This document shows positions 16,082 to 25,152 of a DNA stretch of 52,372 nt, one piece after another. Within the stretch, counting starts at the first letter, position 1; the number at the start of each line of letters is the position of its first letter. The translations under genes and the position numbers were made by a program. The notes below the pieces were generated by a model. The model ran no database searches. It was not told where the DNA came from and saw only the letters and a list, made by a program, of their open reading frames with translations. Source of the stretch: URNF01 sp045638005 (GTDB lineage Bacteria > Bacillota > Clostridia > Oscillospirales > Acutalibacteraceae); the NCBI GenBank assembly GCA_045638005.1, contig JAZUAN010000001.1, positions 1-52,372 of the forward strand. Reading direction: 5' to 3'.

Positions 16082-18256
16082 ATGAAGATTATCAAACGAA
16101 ACGGCTCCGAAGCTGTATTTGATATTACCAAGATCATTGTTGCGATCACCAAAGCCAATGATACCGTTGAAGAAAAAGACCGTATGACTGCACAGCAGAT
16201 CCGCCGCATCGCGGAGAGCGTGGTGCTTGCCTGCGAGGAACTCGGTCGCTCTCCCGTCGTGGAGGAAGTGCAGGATATGGTGGAAAGACATATCATGGCG
16301 CACGGCGCTTTTGAGGTGGCGAAAGCCTACATTACCTATCGGTATACCCGCACGCTTGTACGCCAGTCCAACACCACCGACGACAAGATTTTGAGCCTTA
16401 TCGAGTGCAACAACGAGGAAGCGAAGCAGGAAAATTCCAATAAAAACCCGGTTGTCAACTCTACCCAACGCGACTATATGGCGGGCGAGGTGTCCCGTGA
16501 TATTACCAACCGTATCTTGCTGCCGCAGGATATTGTGGAAGCGCATAATGACGGCATCATCCATTTCCACGATACCGACTATTTTGCGCAGCACATGCAC
16601 AACTGCGACCTGGTGAACTTAGAGGATATGCTGCAAAACGGCACGGTTATCACCGGCACGCTTATCGAACGTCCGCATAGTTTTTCCACCGCTTGTAACA
16701 TCGCGACCCAGATCATTGCGCAGGTGGCGTCCAATCAGTACGGTGGACAGTCTATTTCGCTGACCCATTTAGCGCCGTTTGTGCAGGTCAGCCGCGAGAA
16801 GATCACCAAAGATGTGATCGCTGAAAACGAAGAACTGGGCAGAACGCTTTCCAAAGAGGAATTGTCCCGCGTGGTGGAGCGTCGTTTGCGCGAGGAGGTT
16901 CGCCGCGGCGTGCAGACCATCCAGTATCAGGTGGTTACTCTGCTCACCACCAACGGACAAGCGCCGTTTGTGACCGTGTTCATGTATCTCAATGAAGCGA
17001 AAAACGAGCAGGAGAAAAAGGATCTTGCTATTGTGATCGAGGAGACTCTTTTGCAGCGGTATCGGGGTGTAAAAAATGAGAAAGGTGTGTGGGTGACTCC
17101 CGCATTTCCGAAACTCATTTACGTACTCGAAGAGGATAACATCCGTGAGGATGCGCCTTACTGGTATTTGACCGAACTTGCCGCGAAATGTACGGCGAAA
17201 CGCATGGTGCCCGACTATATCAGCGAAAAGAAAATGCTGGAACTGAAAGTGGATAAGAATGGGGAAGGCCATTGCTACACCTGCATGGGTTGCCGCAGCT
17301 TTTTGACTCCTTACGTGGACGAAAACGGTCAGCCGAAATACTACGGTCGTTTCAACCAGGGTGTTGTCACCTTGAACCTGCCGGATATTGCGCTGTCTTC
17401 CGGCGGTAACGTTGAGAAGTTCTGGAAAATTTTTGATGAGCGTTTAGAGCTGTGCCATCGCGCACTGTTATGCCGTCATGAGCGTCTGAAAGGTACGCTG
17501 TCGGATGCCGCACCTATCTTGTGGCAGTACGGTGCCATTGCACGCCTGGATAAAGGTCAGCCGATTGACGAATTGCTGTTCGGCGGCTATTCCACCATTT
17601 CGCTTGGCTACGCAGGTTTGTATGAGTGTGTCAAATATATGACCGGCAAGAGCCACACCGATCCCGCTGCAACGCCGTTTGCACTGGACGTTATGGAATA
17701 TATGAATGCCGCTTGCCGCAAATGGAAAGCGGAGCATAACGTGGATTTCAGCCTTTACGGTACCCCGCTGGAATCTACCACCTACAAATTCGCAAAGTGC
17801 CTGCAAAAACGCTTTGGCGTCATTGATGGCGTCACCGATAAAGGCTATATCACCAACAGCTACCATGTACACGTGACCGAGGAGATCGACGCGTTTGAAA
17901 AGCTGCGCTTTGAGGCACAATTCCAGCACCTGTCTCCCGGTGGTGCCATTAGTTATGTGGAAGTTCCTAATATGCAGCATAATCTAAAAGCGGTGCTGAA
18001 CGTGATGAAGTTTATCTATGATAACATCATCTACGCCGAACTCAATACCAAATCCGACTATTGCCAGGAGTGTGGCTTTGACGGTGAGATTGCTATCGAG
18101 GAAGAAGATGGCAAGCTTATTTGGAAATGCCCCAACTGTGGCAATACCGATCAGGATAAAATGAATGTTGCGCGCCGCACCTGCGGTTATATCGGCACCC
18201 AGTATTGGAACCAGGGTCGCACGCAGGAGATCAAAGAACGCGTGCTGCATCTGTGA
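16082..18256 (+). CDS. nrdD: Anaerobic ribonucleoside-triphosphate reductase (class III)
   Basis: Reduces ribonucleotides to deoxyribonucleotides by a glycyl radical, active only without oxygen. The protein is 724 residues. An N-terminal ATP-cone (about residues 1-90, starting MKIIKRNGSEAVFD) provides allosteric control; the C-terminus has the zinc site CQECG and CPNCG and the glycyl-radical loop RTCGYIGT. The ATG at 16082 follows AAAGGAG; the frame is open 8 codons further up but has no better ribosome site. It is followed by its activase after 7 bp. Control by NrdR is suggested by upstream repeats. Confidence 0.97.
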   Translation: MKIIKRNGSEAVFDITKIIVAITKANDTVEEKDRMTAQQIRRIAESVVLACEELGRSPVVEEVQDMVERHIMAHGAFEVAKAYITYRYTRTLVRQSNTTDDKILSLIECNNEEAKQENSNKNPVVNSTQRDYMAGEVSRDITNRILLPQDIVEAHNDGIIHFHDTDYFAQHMHNCDLVNLEDMLQNGTVITGTLIERPHSFSTACNIATQIIAQVASNQYGGQSISLTHLAPFVQVSREKITKDVIAENEELGRTLSKEELSRVVERRLREEVRRGVQTIQYQVVTLLTTNGQAPFVTVFMYLNEAKNEQEKKDLAIVIEETLLQRYRGVKNEKGVWVTPAFPKLIYVLEEDNIREDAPYWYLTELAAKCTAKRMVPDYISEKKMLELKVDKNGEGHCYTCMGCRSFLTPYVDENGQPKYYGRFNQGVVTLNLPDIALSSGGNVEKFWKIFDERLELCHRALLCRHERLKGTLSDAAPILWQYGAIARLDKGQPIDELLFGGYSTISLGYAGLYECVKYMTGKSHTDPAATPFALDVMEYMNAACRKWKAEHNVDFSLYGTPLESTTYKFAKCLQKRFGVIDGVTDKGYITNSYHVHVTEEIDAFEKLRFEAQFQHLSPGGAISYVEVPNMQHNLKAVLNVMKFIYDNIIYAELNTKSDYCQECGFDGEIAIEEEDGKLIWKCPNCGNTDQDKMNVARRTCGYIGTQYWNQGRTQEIKERVLHL

Positions 18257-18263
18257 GGTAATC

Positions 18264-18785
18264 ATGCACTACGGAGAAATCAAGAACTGCGATATTGCCA
18301 ATGGGGAAGGGGTGCGCGTCTCGCTGTTTGTTTCCGGCTGTACCAACCGCTGCGAGCATTGTTTTCAGCCGCAAACATGGGATTTTTGTTACGGTCAACC
18401 GTTTACAAAAGAAGTGGAGGACAGCATCATAGAGATGCTGAAACCTGATTATGTGGATGGGCTGACCTTGCTTGGCGGCGAGCCGTTTGAACCGCAAAAC
18501 CAAGAGGCGTTGTTACCGTTTGTAAAAAGGGTGCGGGAGAGCTACCCCAAAAAGAATATATGGGCGTTTTCGGGGTTCACGTATGAAGAACTCACCACCT
18601 TTGGCACGCATCCGCATTGCGGATCCACTTTACCACTGTTATCGCTCATAGACGTTTTGGTGGACGGCAGATATATGGAAGCGAAAAAGGATATCACCCT
18701 GCGCTTTCGCGGCTCTTCCAATCAACGGATCATCAATCTGCCCGCGACCATGAAAACGGGGGATATTGTTTTGTGGGATATTTAG
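18264..18785 (+). CDS. nrdG: Anaerobic ribonucleotide reductase activating protein
   Basis: Radical SAM enzyme that installs the glycyl radical on NrdD. The 173 residues include the [4Fe-4S] motif CTNRCEHC near residue 27-34 and the SAM-binding LLGGEPF near residue 70. The start ATG at 18264 sits just after GAGG, 7 bp behind the nrdD stop, so the two are co-translated from one message. The frame extends further upstream inside nrdD but that extension is a shadow. Confidence 0.96.
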   Translation: MHYGEIKNCDIANGEGVRVSLFVSGCTNRCEHCFQPQTWDFCYGQPFTKEVEDSIIEMLKPDYVDGLTLLGGEPFEPQNQEALLPFVKRVRESYPKKNIWAFSGFTYEELTTFGTHPHCGSTLPLLSLIDVLVDGRYMEAKKDITLRFRGSSNQRIINLPATMKTGDIVLWDI

Positions 18786-18820
18786 AAAAAGACCAACCGT
18801 AAAAAACGGTTGGTCTTTTT
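18786..18820. terminator. Intrinsic terminator of nrdDG
   Basis: AAAAAGACCAACCGT and ACGGTTGGTCTTTTT form a perfect 15-bp stem around AAAAA, starting at the base after the nrdG stop. Confidence 0.95.
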
Positions 18821-18850
18821 TGCAAAACTGTAAATTTTTGTATCGCGTCG

Positions 18851-18879
18851 TTGACGAAAGCGGAAGAAAATGGTACTAT
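18851..18879 (+). promoter_or_regulatory. Promoter of the TVP38-type gene
   Basis: TTGACG, 17-bp spacer, TACTAT; about 31 bp before the TTG start codon. Confidence 0.6.
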
Positions 18880-18910
18880 TTTGAAGAGAATGAAAGTGAG
18901 GTGAAGGCAC

Positions 18911-19630
18911 TTGAAAAAAGAAAAAGAGACGGCGGTTTCTTTGCGCCGTCGTCGCATTGTAACGGTGCTTTCACTTTGTGTGATTATAGCGCTGTTTGGT
19001 TGGCTGACCTGGGTGCTCGCGCGACAACTCAAACAAATCGGCGGTACCCCTGAGGACTTTAAAAGTTTTATTGATTCTTTCGGCTTTGTAGGCGTTTTGG
19101 TTGGCTTTGGCATTCAGTTTTTGCAGGTGGTCATTGCGCTTATCCCGGGCGAAATAGTCGAGATCGGGCTTGGCGGTGCTTTCGGCGCGGTGCAGGGAAC
19201 GATTTTATGTATGCTCGGCGTCGCGGCAGCATCTGCGGTGGTATTTTTGGCGGTGAAACGCTTCGGCGTGCGGCTCATAGAATTGTTCTTCCCGCGTGAG
19301 AAGATAGATAGCCTGCGTTTTATCAATAGCGAGAAAAAACTAAAACGCATCGTCTTTATCCTGTTTTTCATTCCCGGCACCCCAAAGGATCTGCTCACCT
19401 ATTTTGTGGGACTTACCCGCATGAAGTTGTCCGAGTTTTTGACGATCTCTTTGATCGCTCGCATCCCTTCCGTGATTTCTTCCACTATCGGCGGCAATCT
19501 TTTGAGCGAAAAAGATTATGTATCTGCCATCATCTTGTTTGTAATCACCGGCGCTGTCAGCCTACTTGGTATTTTGCTGTATGATTTTATCTTAAAACGA
19601 AAAGCGGAAAAGAAGAATAAAAGTAACTAA
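18911..19630 (+). CDS. TVP38/TMEM64 family membrane protein
   Basis: An integral membrane protein of the VTT/DedA-like superfamily, 239 residues. After a basic start (KKEKET...RRRR) come a first membrane helix near residues 17-37, the family core FLQVVIALIPGEIVEIG around 77-93 with a re-entrant loop, further helices near 95-120, 145-165 and 205-230, and the family motif IPGTPKDLLTY. The start is TTG with an AGGTGAAG ribosome site. Members have been linked to lipid scrambling or transport; substrate unknown here. It stands alone behind its own promoter. Confidence 0.88.
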   Translation: MKKEKETAVSLRRRRIVTVLSLCVIIALFGWLTWVLARQLKQIGGTPEDFKSFIDSFGFVGVLVGFGIQFLQVVIALIPGEIVEIGLGGAFGAVQGTILCMLGVAAASAVVFLAVKRFGVRLIELFFPREKIDSLRFINSEKKLKRIVFILFFIPGTPKDLLTYFVGLTRMKLSEFLTISLIARIPSVISSTIGGNLLSEKDYVSAIILFVITGAVSLLGILLYDFILKRKAEKKNKSN

Positions 19631-19885
19631 AACCCAAAGCAAGCGCTGTCCCATGGGATGGCGCTTTCTTCCGGTTGTGCAGATGATTTCAGGATTAAAT
19701 TTATAGCTGTCCATGGCGTGGATACGATAAGGATTTCTTCTGTTTATTGCTTTAGTGATCATTGTGATGTTTATCGAGAGATGTGCAAGTGATTAATATG
19801 CCGGGAAGCTTTAAATTTTTGTTGTAATTGATAAAAGTATCTGCTATAATATATTTTGTATAATTTTGTTTAAAGGAGAACCGGT
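19631..19885 (+). promoter_or_regulatory. Intergenic stretch with the promoter of the M50 protease gene
   Basis: TTGTAA at 19822, 17-bp spacer, TATAAT at 19845 form a good vegetative promoter 36 bp before the next ATG. Near 19640-19665 there is an imperfect hairpin around AAGCGC and GCGCTT, a weak terminator candidate because its T run is broken. Nothing else was recognised. Confidence 0.65.
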
Positions 19886-20563
19886 ATGCTTACCTGGCTT
19901 TTGGAAAACAGAGGATCCATAGATTTCATCAGCTTGCTTGTTATGCTGTTTAGTTACGCTGTGCTGGTGTTTGTAATGTTACCGGTGCATGAAATGGCAC
20001 ATGCGTGGGCGGCAAAAAAACTGGGTGATAACACGGCAAGTTGGAATGGCAGACTGACATTTAATCCGTTGCGCCATCTGGATCCTTTCGGTACGACCAT
20101 GTTGGTTTTATTCGGTGTGGGTTATGCCCGCCCCGTGCCGATCAATCCCTATAATTTCCATGATCCGAAAAAGGGAATAGCACTTTCTGCTTTGGCGGGA
20201 CCGGTTTCCAATTTGCTGATGGCGATCCTATCCGTAGCGGTATACCGTGTGTGTTATATTTTCATCACAGATGCCGTTTTACTGTACTATCTGTGGGTGA
20301 TATTTGTATTTGTGTTCGCGCGGGTCAATATCGGTCTTGCGGTATTCAACCTGCTGCCTATCCCGCCGCTCGACGGCTCAAAGATTTTTGGTTACTTCAT
20401 GCCGGACAGATGGCTATACACGATGGAGCGGTATGAACGGCATATCAGCATGGCGCTGATGGTGTTGCTGTTTACCGGCGTGTTGGATGTGCCGCTGGGC
20501 TTTTTGCAGAACCTGTTTTGTATGCTTATCGGCGGCTTGTTCGGTATGCCGGGACTTGTTTGA
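19886..20563 (+). CDS. Site-2-protease-like M50 zinc metalloprotease
   Basis: A membrane-embedded metalloprotease of the M50 family, 225 residues. The zinc motif HEMAH is near residue 35, followed by KLGDNTA and FNPLRHLDPFGT, and the third zinc ligand lies in NLLPIPPLDG near residue 155, as in the YwhC-like branch. Four to five hydrophobic helices are visible. ATG follows AAAGGAG. It lies upstream of scpAB, as M50 genes often do in Clostridia. Substrate not known. Confidence 0.92.
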   Translation: MLTWLLENRGSIDFISLLVMLFSYAVLVFVMLPVHEMAHAWAAKKLGDNTASWNGRLTFNPLRHLDPFGTTMLVLFGVGYARPVPINPYNFHDPKKGIALSALAGPVSNLLMAILSVAVYRVCYIFITDAVLLYYLWVIFVFVFARVNIGLAVFNLLPIPPLDGSKIFGYFMPDRWLYTMERYERHISMALMVLLFTGVLDVPLGFLQNLFCMLIGGLFGMPGLV

Positions 20564-20580
20564 TTCGAGGCAAAAACGCA

Positions 20581-20600
20581 GTTAATCCTCGCGGATTAAC
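20581..20600. repeat. Short perfect hairpin between the M50 gene and scpA
   Basis: GTTAATCC and GGATTAAC pair around TCGC. No T tract follows, so this is a poor terminator; it may stabilise or pause the transcript. Confidence 0.4.
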
Positions 20601-20683
20601 GAGTATTTTAACGACGATAGAGCGAAAATCCGCCTTTTTAAAACGGTGTTCAGATGTGTCGCTCTACCCTGGGAGTTTTGTTG

Positions 20684-21463
20684 ATGGAAGCCATTTCCTA
20701 CCGATTGCCGGTCTTTGAAGGACCGCTCGATCTTCTGCTTTTTTTGATACAGAAGAACAAACTGAATATTTATGATATTCCTATTGCCGAGATTTTGCGG
20801 CAATATTTGGATGCCATTGAAGAGATGAAGGAGCTTGATCTGGATATTGCGAGCGAATTTCTCGAAATGGCAGCGCGCCTTGTACAGATCAAATCCGCCA
20901 TGCTGTTGCCCAAATACGAGGATGAGGCGGAAAATCTGCGACAGGAACTGACCGGACAGCTGATAGAATATAAGCTGTGTCAGGAAGCCGCGCGGCGACT
21001 TGCCAAGCAGTATATCGGCAGCGAACTGTTCATCCGCGAAGCGGAAGAGGTAGAACCGGATATGACCTATCGGCGGGTGCATCAGCCGGACGTGCTGATC
21101 GATGCGTATCTCTCTGCGGCAGGACGCGGTAAACGCCGCTTGCCACCGCCCGCACAGGCGTTTCACGGTATCGTGGCGCGTAAGATCGTGTCGGTTTCCT
21201 CTAAGATTGTGCATGTGCTGCGCAGCTTGCGGCAGAGCAAGGCAGTGAAATACGAGGCGTTTTTTGAAGGCGCGGAAAGCAAGTCGGATCTGGTTGCTAC
21301 CTTCTTGGCATTGCTTGAACTGATGAAGGCGCGCCGTATCCGCGTGGACGGAGAGGGCAAGTCGCTGGAAGTCTCAATGCAGGACGGCGACGATGGAATG
21401 CCTTTTGAATTCCATTCCGAATATGATGATGAAGTGAAAACGGAGAAAAACAATGGAGATTAA
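20684..21463 (+). CDS. scpA: Segregation and condensation protein A
   Basis: Kleisin subunit of the SMC-ScpAB condensin that organises and segregates the chromosome. The 259 residues start with the family N-terminus YRLPVFEGPLDLLLFLI, which binds the SMC neck; the middle has LVQIKSAMLLP, and the C-terminal winged helix binds the SMC head. ATG at 20684 is chosen over an upstream ATG at 20654 because a GGGAG ribosome site precedes it and it gives the standard N-terminus. Overlaps scpB by 11 bp. Confidence 0.95.
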   Translation: MEAISYRLPVFEGPLDLLLFLIQKNKLNIYDIPIAEILRQYLDAIEEMKELDLDIASEFLEMAARLVQIKSAMLLPKYEDEAENLRQELTGQLIEYKLCQEAARRLAKQYIGSELFIREAEEVEPDMTYRRVHQPDVLIDAYLSAAGRGKRRLPPPAQAFHGIVARKIVSVSSKIVHVLRSLRQSKAVKYEAFFEGAESKSDLVATFLALLELMKARRIRVDGEGKSLEVSMQDGDDGMPFEFHSEYDDEVKTEKNNGD

Positions 21464-22076
21464 ACAATATCAAGCAGCGATCGAAGCGGTGGTGTTTGCC
21501 TGCGGTGAACCGGTTGCCGCTTCCCGTTTAGCACAGGTGCTGGAATTAGATGAAGAAACGGTCATCCGCATTGCGGATGATTGGCTCAATGATGTGAATA
21601 CCCGCGGTGGCGGTATCATGGCCGTCAAGCTGGATGATCAGTATCAGCTGTGTACCCGCAAGGAATATGCAAATTACGTCCGTACTGCACTGGATATCCG
21701 CCGCAATGTGCCGTTGTCACAAGCGGCAATGGAGGTTTTGGCGATTGTTGCGTATAATCAGCCGGTCACCAAAGCGTTTGTGGAACAGGTGCGCGGCGTG
21801 GATTGTGCTGCGGTACTGCAAGGCTTGCTTTCAAAAGGTCTTGTGGAAGAAAAAGGACGCTTGGAGCTGCCCGGCAGACCGCTTTTGTACGGTACGACCA
21901 CCACGTTCTTACGCAGTTTTTCCATTTCGTCGCTCAATCAACTGCCTCCGCTGCCCAAAGATGAAAATGAAGAGGTGCAGGACACCACGCTGGACGAAAT
22001 GCTGGAAGAGCAGGAAGCGGAACAGTATATTACCGCTCCCGAAACGGATATTTCGGAACAAGCCGTGGAAGAATAA
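21453..22076 (+). CDS. scpB: Segregation and condensation protein B
   Basis: Partner of ScpA, a dimer of two winged-helix domains that clamps the kleisin. The 207 residues show AAIEAVVFACGEP at the N-terminus and AMEVLAIVAYNQPVTK near residue 90, both family hallmarks, and LLYGTTTTFLRSF further on. The C-terminal 40 residues are acidic and probably disordered. It begins inside the scpA 3' end with a GGAG ribosome site, so translation is coupled. Confidence 0.95.
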   Translation: MEIKQYQAAIEAVVFACGEPVAASRLAQVLELDEETVIRIADDWLNDVNTRGGGIMAVKLDDQYQLCTRKEYANYVRTALDIRRNVPLSQAAMEVLAIVAYNQPVTKAFVEQVRGVDCAAVLQGLLSKGLVEEKGRLELPGRPLLYGTTTTFLRSFSISSLNQLPPLPKDENEEVQDTTLDEMLEEQEAEQYITAPETDISEQAVEE

Positions 22077-22115
22077 ACCAATCGGCATCAAACGTCGAGG
22101 AAAGGACGGCGGCGG

Positions 22116-22736
22116 ATGATCGCTCTATATATTGTCGGCGGACTGCTTGCGTTCATCGCGTTGGTGCTGTCTTCGCCGGTGACAGTGCGCTTTTTCTTTC
22201 GTGACACGCCGGAGCTTATACTGCGCGTGTGGGGATATCCCATACGACTGCTGCCGCGTGCGACAGAGCAAGAGCTGCAGAAAAAGCAAAAAAAGCAAAC
22301 CCAAAAAACGGACAAGCCCTCACTTCTCTCGGAATTGCAGATGTCTTTGAAGGAAGACGGGATCGGTACGATTTTGCAGTATATGGGGGATCTGGCGGAT
22401 ATTTTGAAGCGCACTACGGGTAAGTTGCTGCGTGCGGTGACGGTGAAAAACTTTCAGCTGCACATGCGGATATCCGGCGAAGACGCTGCTGCTGTGGCGA
22501 CCAACTATGGGAAGGTGTGCGCAGCACTTTATCCGTTGCTGGGTGTTCTGACCTCCGGTATTCGTTTTAAAAAGCACGATGTGGAGCTGCACCCCGACTT
22601 TTTGCAGGAGGGTAATGCGGTGCTTTTAGATGTTGCGGCGCGCGTTTCCCTATGGAAACTTATGGGTGCTGCTATTACGGTCGGGATTTCACTTTTGCAT
22701 TTATATACTACTGTGGATATAAAGAAAGGACGGTAA
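22116..22736 (+). CDS. DUF2953 domain membrane protein
   Basis: A 206-residue protein with an N-terminal membrane helix (about residues 2-22, LYIVGGLLAFIALVL), a charged linker rich in Lys/Gln (about 50-65) and a domain with YGKVCAALYPLLGVL near 130, matching the DUF2953 family seen next to gerW/ytfJ in Clostridia. A second hydrophobic stretch near residue 190 may be a helix. Function unknown; its conserved place before the sporulation gene gerW suggests a link with the spore or envelope. Confidence 0.8.
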   Translation: MIALYIVGGLLAFIALVLSSPVTVRFFFRDTPELILRVWGYPIRLLPRATEQELQKKQKKQTQKTDKPSLLSELQMSLKEDGIGTILQYMGDLADILKRTTGKLLRAVTVKNFQLHMRISGEDAAAVATNYGKVCAALYPLLGVLTSGIRFKKHDVELHPDFLQEGNAVLLDVAARVSLWKLMGAAITVGISLLHLYTTVDIKKGR

Positions 22737-22742
22737 ACGGTA

Positions 22743-23171
22743 ATGGGTGAAAGTAACAATGTCAAAAACCTGTTTGGTACCTCTATTGAAAAAATCAGAG
22801 AGGTCGTAGACACCAATACGGTGATCGGCGATCCCATCACTGCCGCGGACGGTACGATGGTTATTCCGGTTTCAAAGGTTTCATACGGCTTTGCTTCGGG
22901 CGGCAGCGATCTGCCCAGTAAACAGGCCAATTCGTTGTTTGGTGGCGGTGGTGGCGCTGGTATCAATATCACCCCTATTGCATTTTTGGTGATTGCAGAG
23001 GGCAATGTGCGCTTGTTGCCGGTGTCCTCTAAGCCGGATAATTTCGATAAGGCCATAAGCATGGTGCCGGATCTGGTGGATAAGGTAAGCAGCCTTTTAA
23101 ACCGCAAAAAGGACAGCGCCCGCGCCGAAGAGGCAAAGGTAGAGATCGAAACAAAACTGACCGATCTGTAA
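22743..23171 (+). CDS. gerW: GerW/YtfJ family sporulation protein
   Basis: Spore-associated protein needed in Bacillus for proper germination. The 142 residues contain GDPITAADGTMVIPVSKVS near residue 30, SYGFASGGSD, a glycine run (GGGGGAG) and NITPIAFLVI, the family pattern. It starts 7 bp after the DUF2953 gene in the same operon. The C-terminus is charged and likely flexible. Confidence 0.93.
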   Translation: MGESNNVKNLFGTSIEKIREVVDTNTVIGDPITAADGTMVIPVSKVSYGFASGGSDLPSKQANSLFGGGGGAGINITPIAFLVIAEGNVRLLPVSSKPDNFDKAISMVPDLVDKVSSLLNRKKDSARAEEAKVEIETKLTDL

Positions 23172-23181
23172 TGTGCATCTG

Positions 23182-23210
23182 CCTACCCGCATAGGATATA
23201 TGCGGGTAGG
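23182..23210 (+). promoter_or_regulatory. Hairpin over the ribosome site of the carboxypeptidase gene
   Basis: CCTACCCGCATA and TATGCGGGTAGG form a perfect 12-bp stem with a 5-nt loop. The right arm contains the start of the ribosome site GGTAGGTGG, 9 bp before the ATG. No T tract. It could limit translation of read-through mRNA from the scp-gerW genes. Confidence 0.6.
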
Positions 23211-23218
23211 TGGTTTTC

Positions 23219-24346
23219 ATGTATAAAAGATGTATTTGCTGTATCGCATTGCTTTTTGTGTTTTGCATACCTGCTGCGGCTGAAACGCTTTCGCTTTCTT
23301 CCGCATCCGCTGTGGTGATGGAGGCTGAAAGCGGGGAAGTGCTGTACGAAAAGGATGCGCACACGCCACGCCCTATGGCGAGCACGACTAAGCTTATGAC
23401 CGCTTTGTTGGCGGCAGAAGCATTGCCGCTCGACAAGGAGATCATCGTGTCTGCCGAAGCAGTGGCGGTGGAGGGGTCAGCGCTGGGATTACGTGCAGGG
23501 GATACTATCACCCTTTCCGATCTGCTCACCGGACTGTTGCTCGCGTCGGGAAACGATGCTGCGAATGTGACCGCTGAGGCGGTGGCGGGGGATTTGCCTG
23601 CTTTTGCCTCGCTGATGAACGCCAAAGCGGCGGTACTGGGGATGCGAAACAGCGGGTTTGTAACCCCTTCCGGCTTGGATGCAGAAGGGCATGCGGCTTC
23701 CGCATACGATATGGCAATACTCGGGCGCGCGGTGCTGCAAAACGATTTTTTGCGGCAGGTGTGTGCGACTAAAAGTGCTAAAGTGTATTTCGGCAATCCG
23801 AAGCGCGAGGTGTGGGTGAGCAATCATAATCGCCTTTTGAAACTTTCTGCGGATTGCATCGGTATGAAAACCGGTTTTACCAAGAAATCCGGTCGTTGCT
23901 TGGTTTCGGCAGCTGTGCGCGACGGCGTTACCGTTGTGGCGGTGACCTTAAACGGCGGCGATTATTGGAATGATCACATGAAGCTGTATACATACGCGTT
24001 TGAACGGCTGGAGCGGGTGACACCGCAGGCGCCGACATTGCAACCGCTTGCGGTGGCGGGAGGTGTGGATACGCAGGTGCAGCTCACTACTGAGCAGCCT
24101 CGCGCAATTACGTGCAAAAAAGGAGAAAGCGAAAACGTGGAGATTTCCGTGCAGCTGCCACCTTTTTTGTGGGCACCGATCAAGGCGGGGGAGACGGTAG
24201 GTAATGTGACCTATCAGTATACAAAGGATTATACAGTCACGCTGCCGATTACGGCAGCGAGTGATGTGAATGCTCGCCCGCCGATTGCAGCGGGGGCGCG
24301 CTTTTTGAAAAACTGTAGACATATATATAGGATGTTCTTTAAATAA
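23219..24346 (+). CDS. dacF: Serine-type D-Ala-D-Ala carboxypeptidase (DacF-like)
   Basis: Trims the terminal D-Ala from peptidoglycan side chains outside the membrane. The 375-residue protein has a signal peptide (about residues 1-21, hydrophobic CCIALLFVFCIPAAA, cleavage after AAA). The active-site motifs are intact: SxxK as STTK, SxN as SGN, and KTG as MKTGFTKKSG. A C-terminal PBP5-like beta domain ends with a short basic, hydrophobic tail that may anchor it. In sporulating Firmicutes DacF/DacB modify the spore cortex, and gerW next door fits that, but a vegetative role is equally possible. Confidence 0.9.
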   Translation: MYKRCICCIALLFVFCIPAAAETLSLSSASAVVMEAESGEVLYEKDAHTPRPMASTTKLMTALLAAEALPLDKEIIVSAEAVAVEGSALGLRAGDTITLSDLLTGLLLASGNDAANVTAEAVAGDLPAFASLMNAKAAVLGMRNSGFVTPSGLDAEGHAASAYDMAILGRAVLQNDFLRQVCATKSAKVYFGNPKREVWVSNHNRLLKLSADCIGMKTGFTKKSGRCLVSAAVRDGVTVVAVTLNGGDYWNDHMKLYTYAFERLERVTPQAPTLQPLAVAGGVDTQVQLTTEQPRAITCKKGESENVEISVQLPPFLWAPIKAGETVGNVTYQYTKDYTVTLPITAASDVNARPPIAAGARFLKNCRHIYRMFFK

Positions 24347-24357
24347 AGGAGTTAAAA

Positions 24358-25152
24358 ATGGCGCAAGTACGATTACAGAAACTGCTGTCCGAGCGAGGCG
24401 TGGCTTCCAGACGAAAGGCGGAAGAACTGATTGCCGCCGGTAAGGTGAAGGTCAACGGTCATGTTGCGCGTTTGGGTGATAAAGCGGATGAACGCAAAGA
24501 CCATATCACCGTTTGCGGCAAGAAGGTCGAGCCGGCGCAGATGCCGGTGTATATTATGTTGCACAAACCGCGCGGGTTTATCACCACCATGAAAGATGAA
24601 AAAGACCGCAAATGCGTGGAGGATCTGGTGCGCGGTGTCGGTGTGCGCGTGTTCCCGGTAGGACGTCTCGATAAGGATTCCGAAGGCATGCTTATTCTCA
24701 CCAACGATGGCGATTTTGCCAATGCGGTTATCCATCCGTCTTCGCACGTGCCTAAGCGGTATCGTGTCACGGTGCGTGCTGAAGTGACCGATCAACTTTT
24801 AGAGCCGATGCGCCGCGGTATGACCATCGACGGTGAAAAAACGGCTCCCGCCGACGTGGGGATCGTGTCTGCCGAAAAGGAACGCAGCGTTGTGGAAATA
24901 GTGCTGTATGAAGGCAAAAACCGCGAGATCCGTAGGATGTGTGAACAACTGGGGTTAGAGGTCATGCGCTTGCGCCGTGTTTCTATCGGACCGGTAAAGC
25001 TGGGTATGCTGCCGACCGGCAAGTGGCGGCATCTGTTGCCCCGAGAGGTTAAAGCGTTGGTGATCGCTACCGGCAGGCCGGAGAAGATTGCCGCGGACTA
25101 TATTAAAAACGGAAAGGTGGATACGCGTGATTACAATTCTTCCCGCCGATGA
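24358..25152 (+). CDS. rluB: Ribosomal large-subunit pseudouridine synthase, RsuA/RluB family
   Basis: Isomerises uridine to pseudouridine in 23S rRNA (position 2605 for RluB of E. coli). The 264 residues begin with an S4 RNA-binding domain (LQKLLSERGVASRRKAEELI) and carry the catalytic Asp in GRLDKDSEG near residue 104. EGKNREIRRM is the second family signature. The start has an AAAGGAG ribosome site. Placement after scpAB is conserved in Firmicutes. Distinguishing RluB from RsuA rests on context. Confidence 0.93.
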   Translation: MAQVRLQKLLSERGVASRRKAEELIAAGKVKVNGHVARLGDKADERKDHITVCGKKVEPAQMPVYIMLHKPRGFITTMKDEKDRKCVEDLVRGVGVRVFPVGRLDKDSEGMLILTNDGDFANAVIHPSSHVPKRYRVTVRAEVTDQLLEPMRRGMTIDGEKTAPADVGIVSAEKERSVVEIVLYEGKNREIRRMCEQLGLEVMRLRRVSIGPVKLGMLPTGKWRHLLPREVKALVIATGRPEKIAADYIKNGKVDTRDYNSSRR

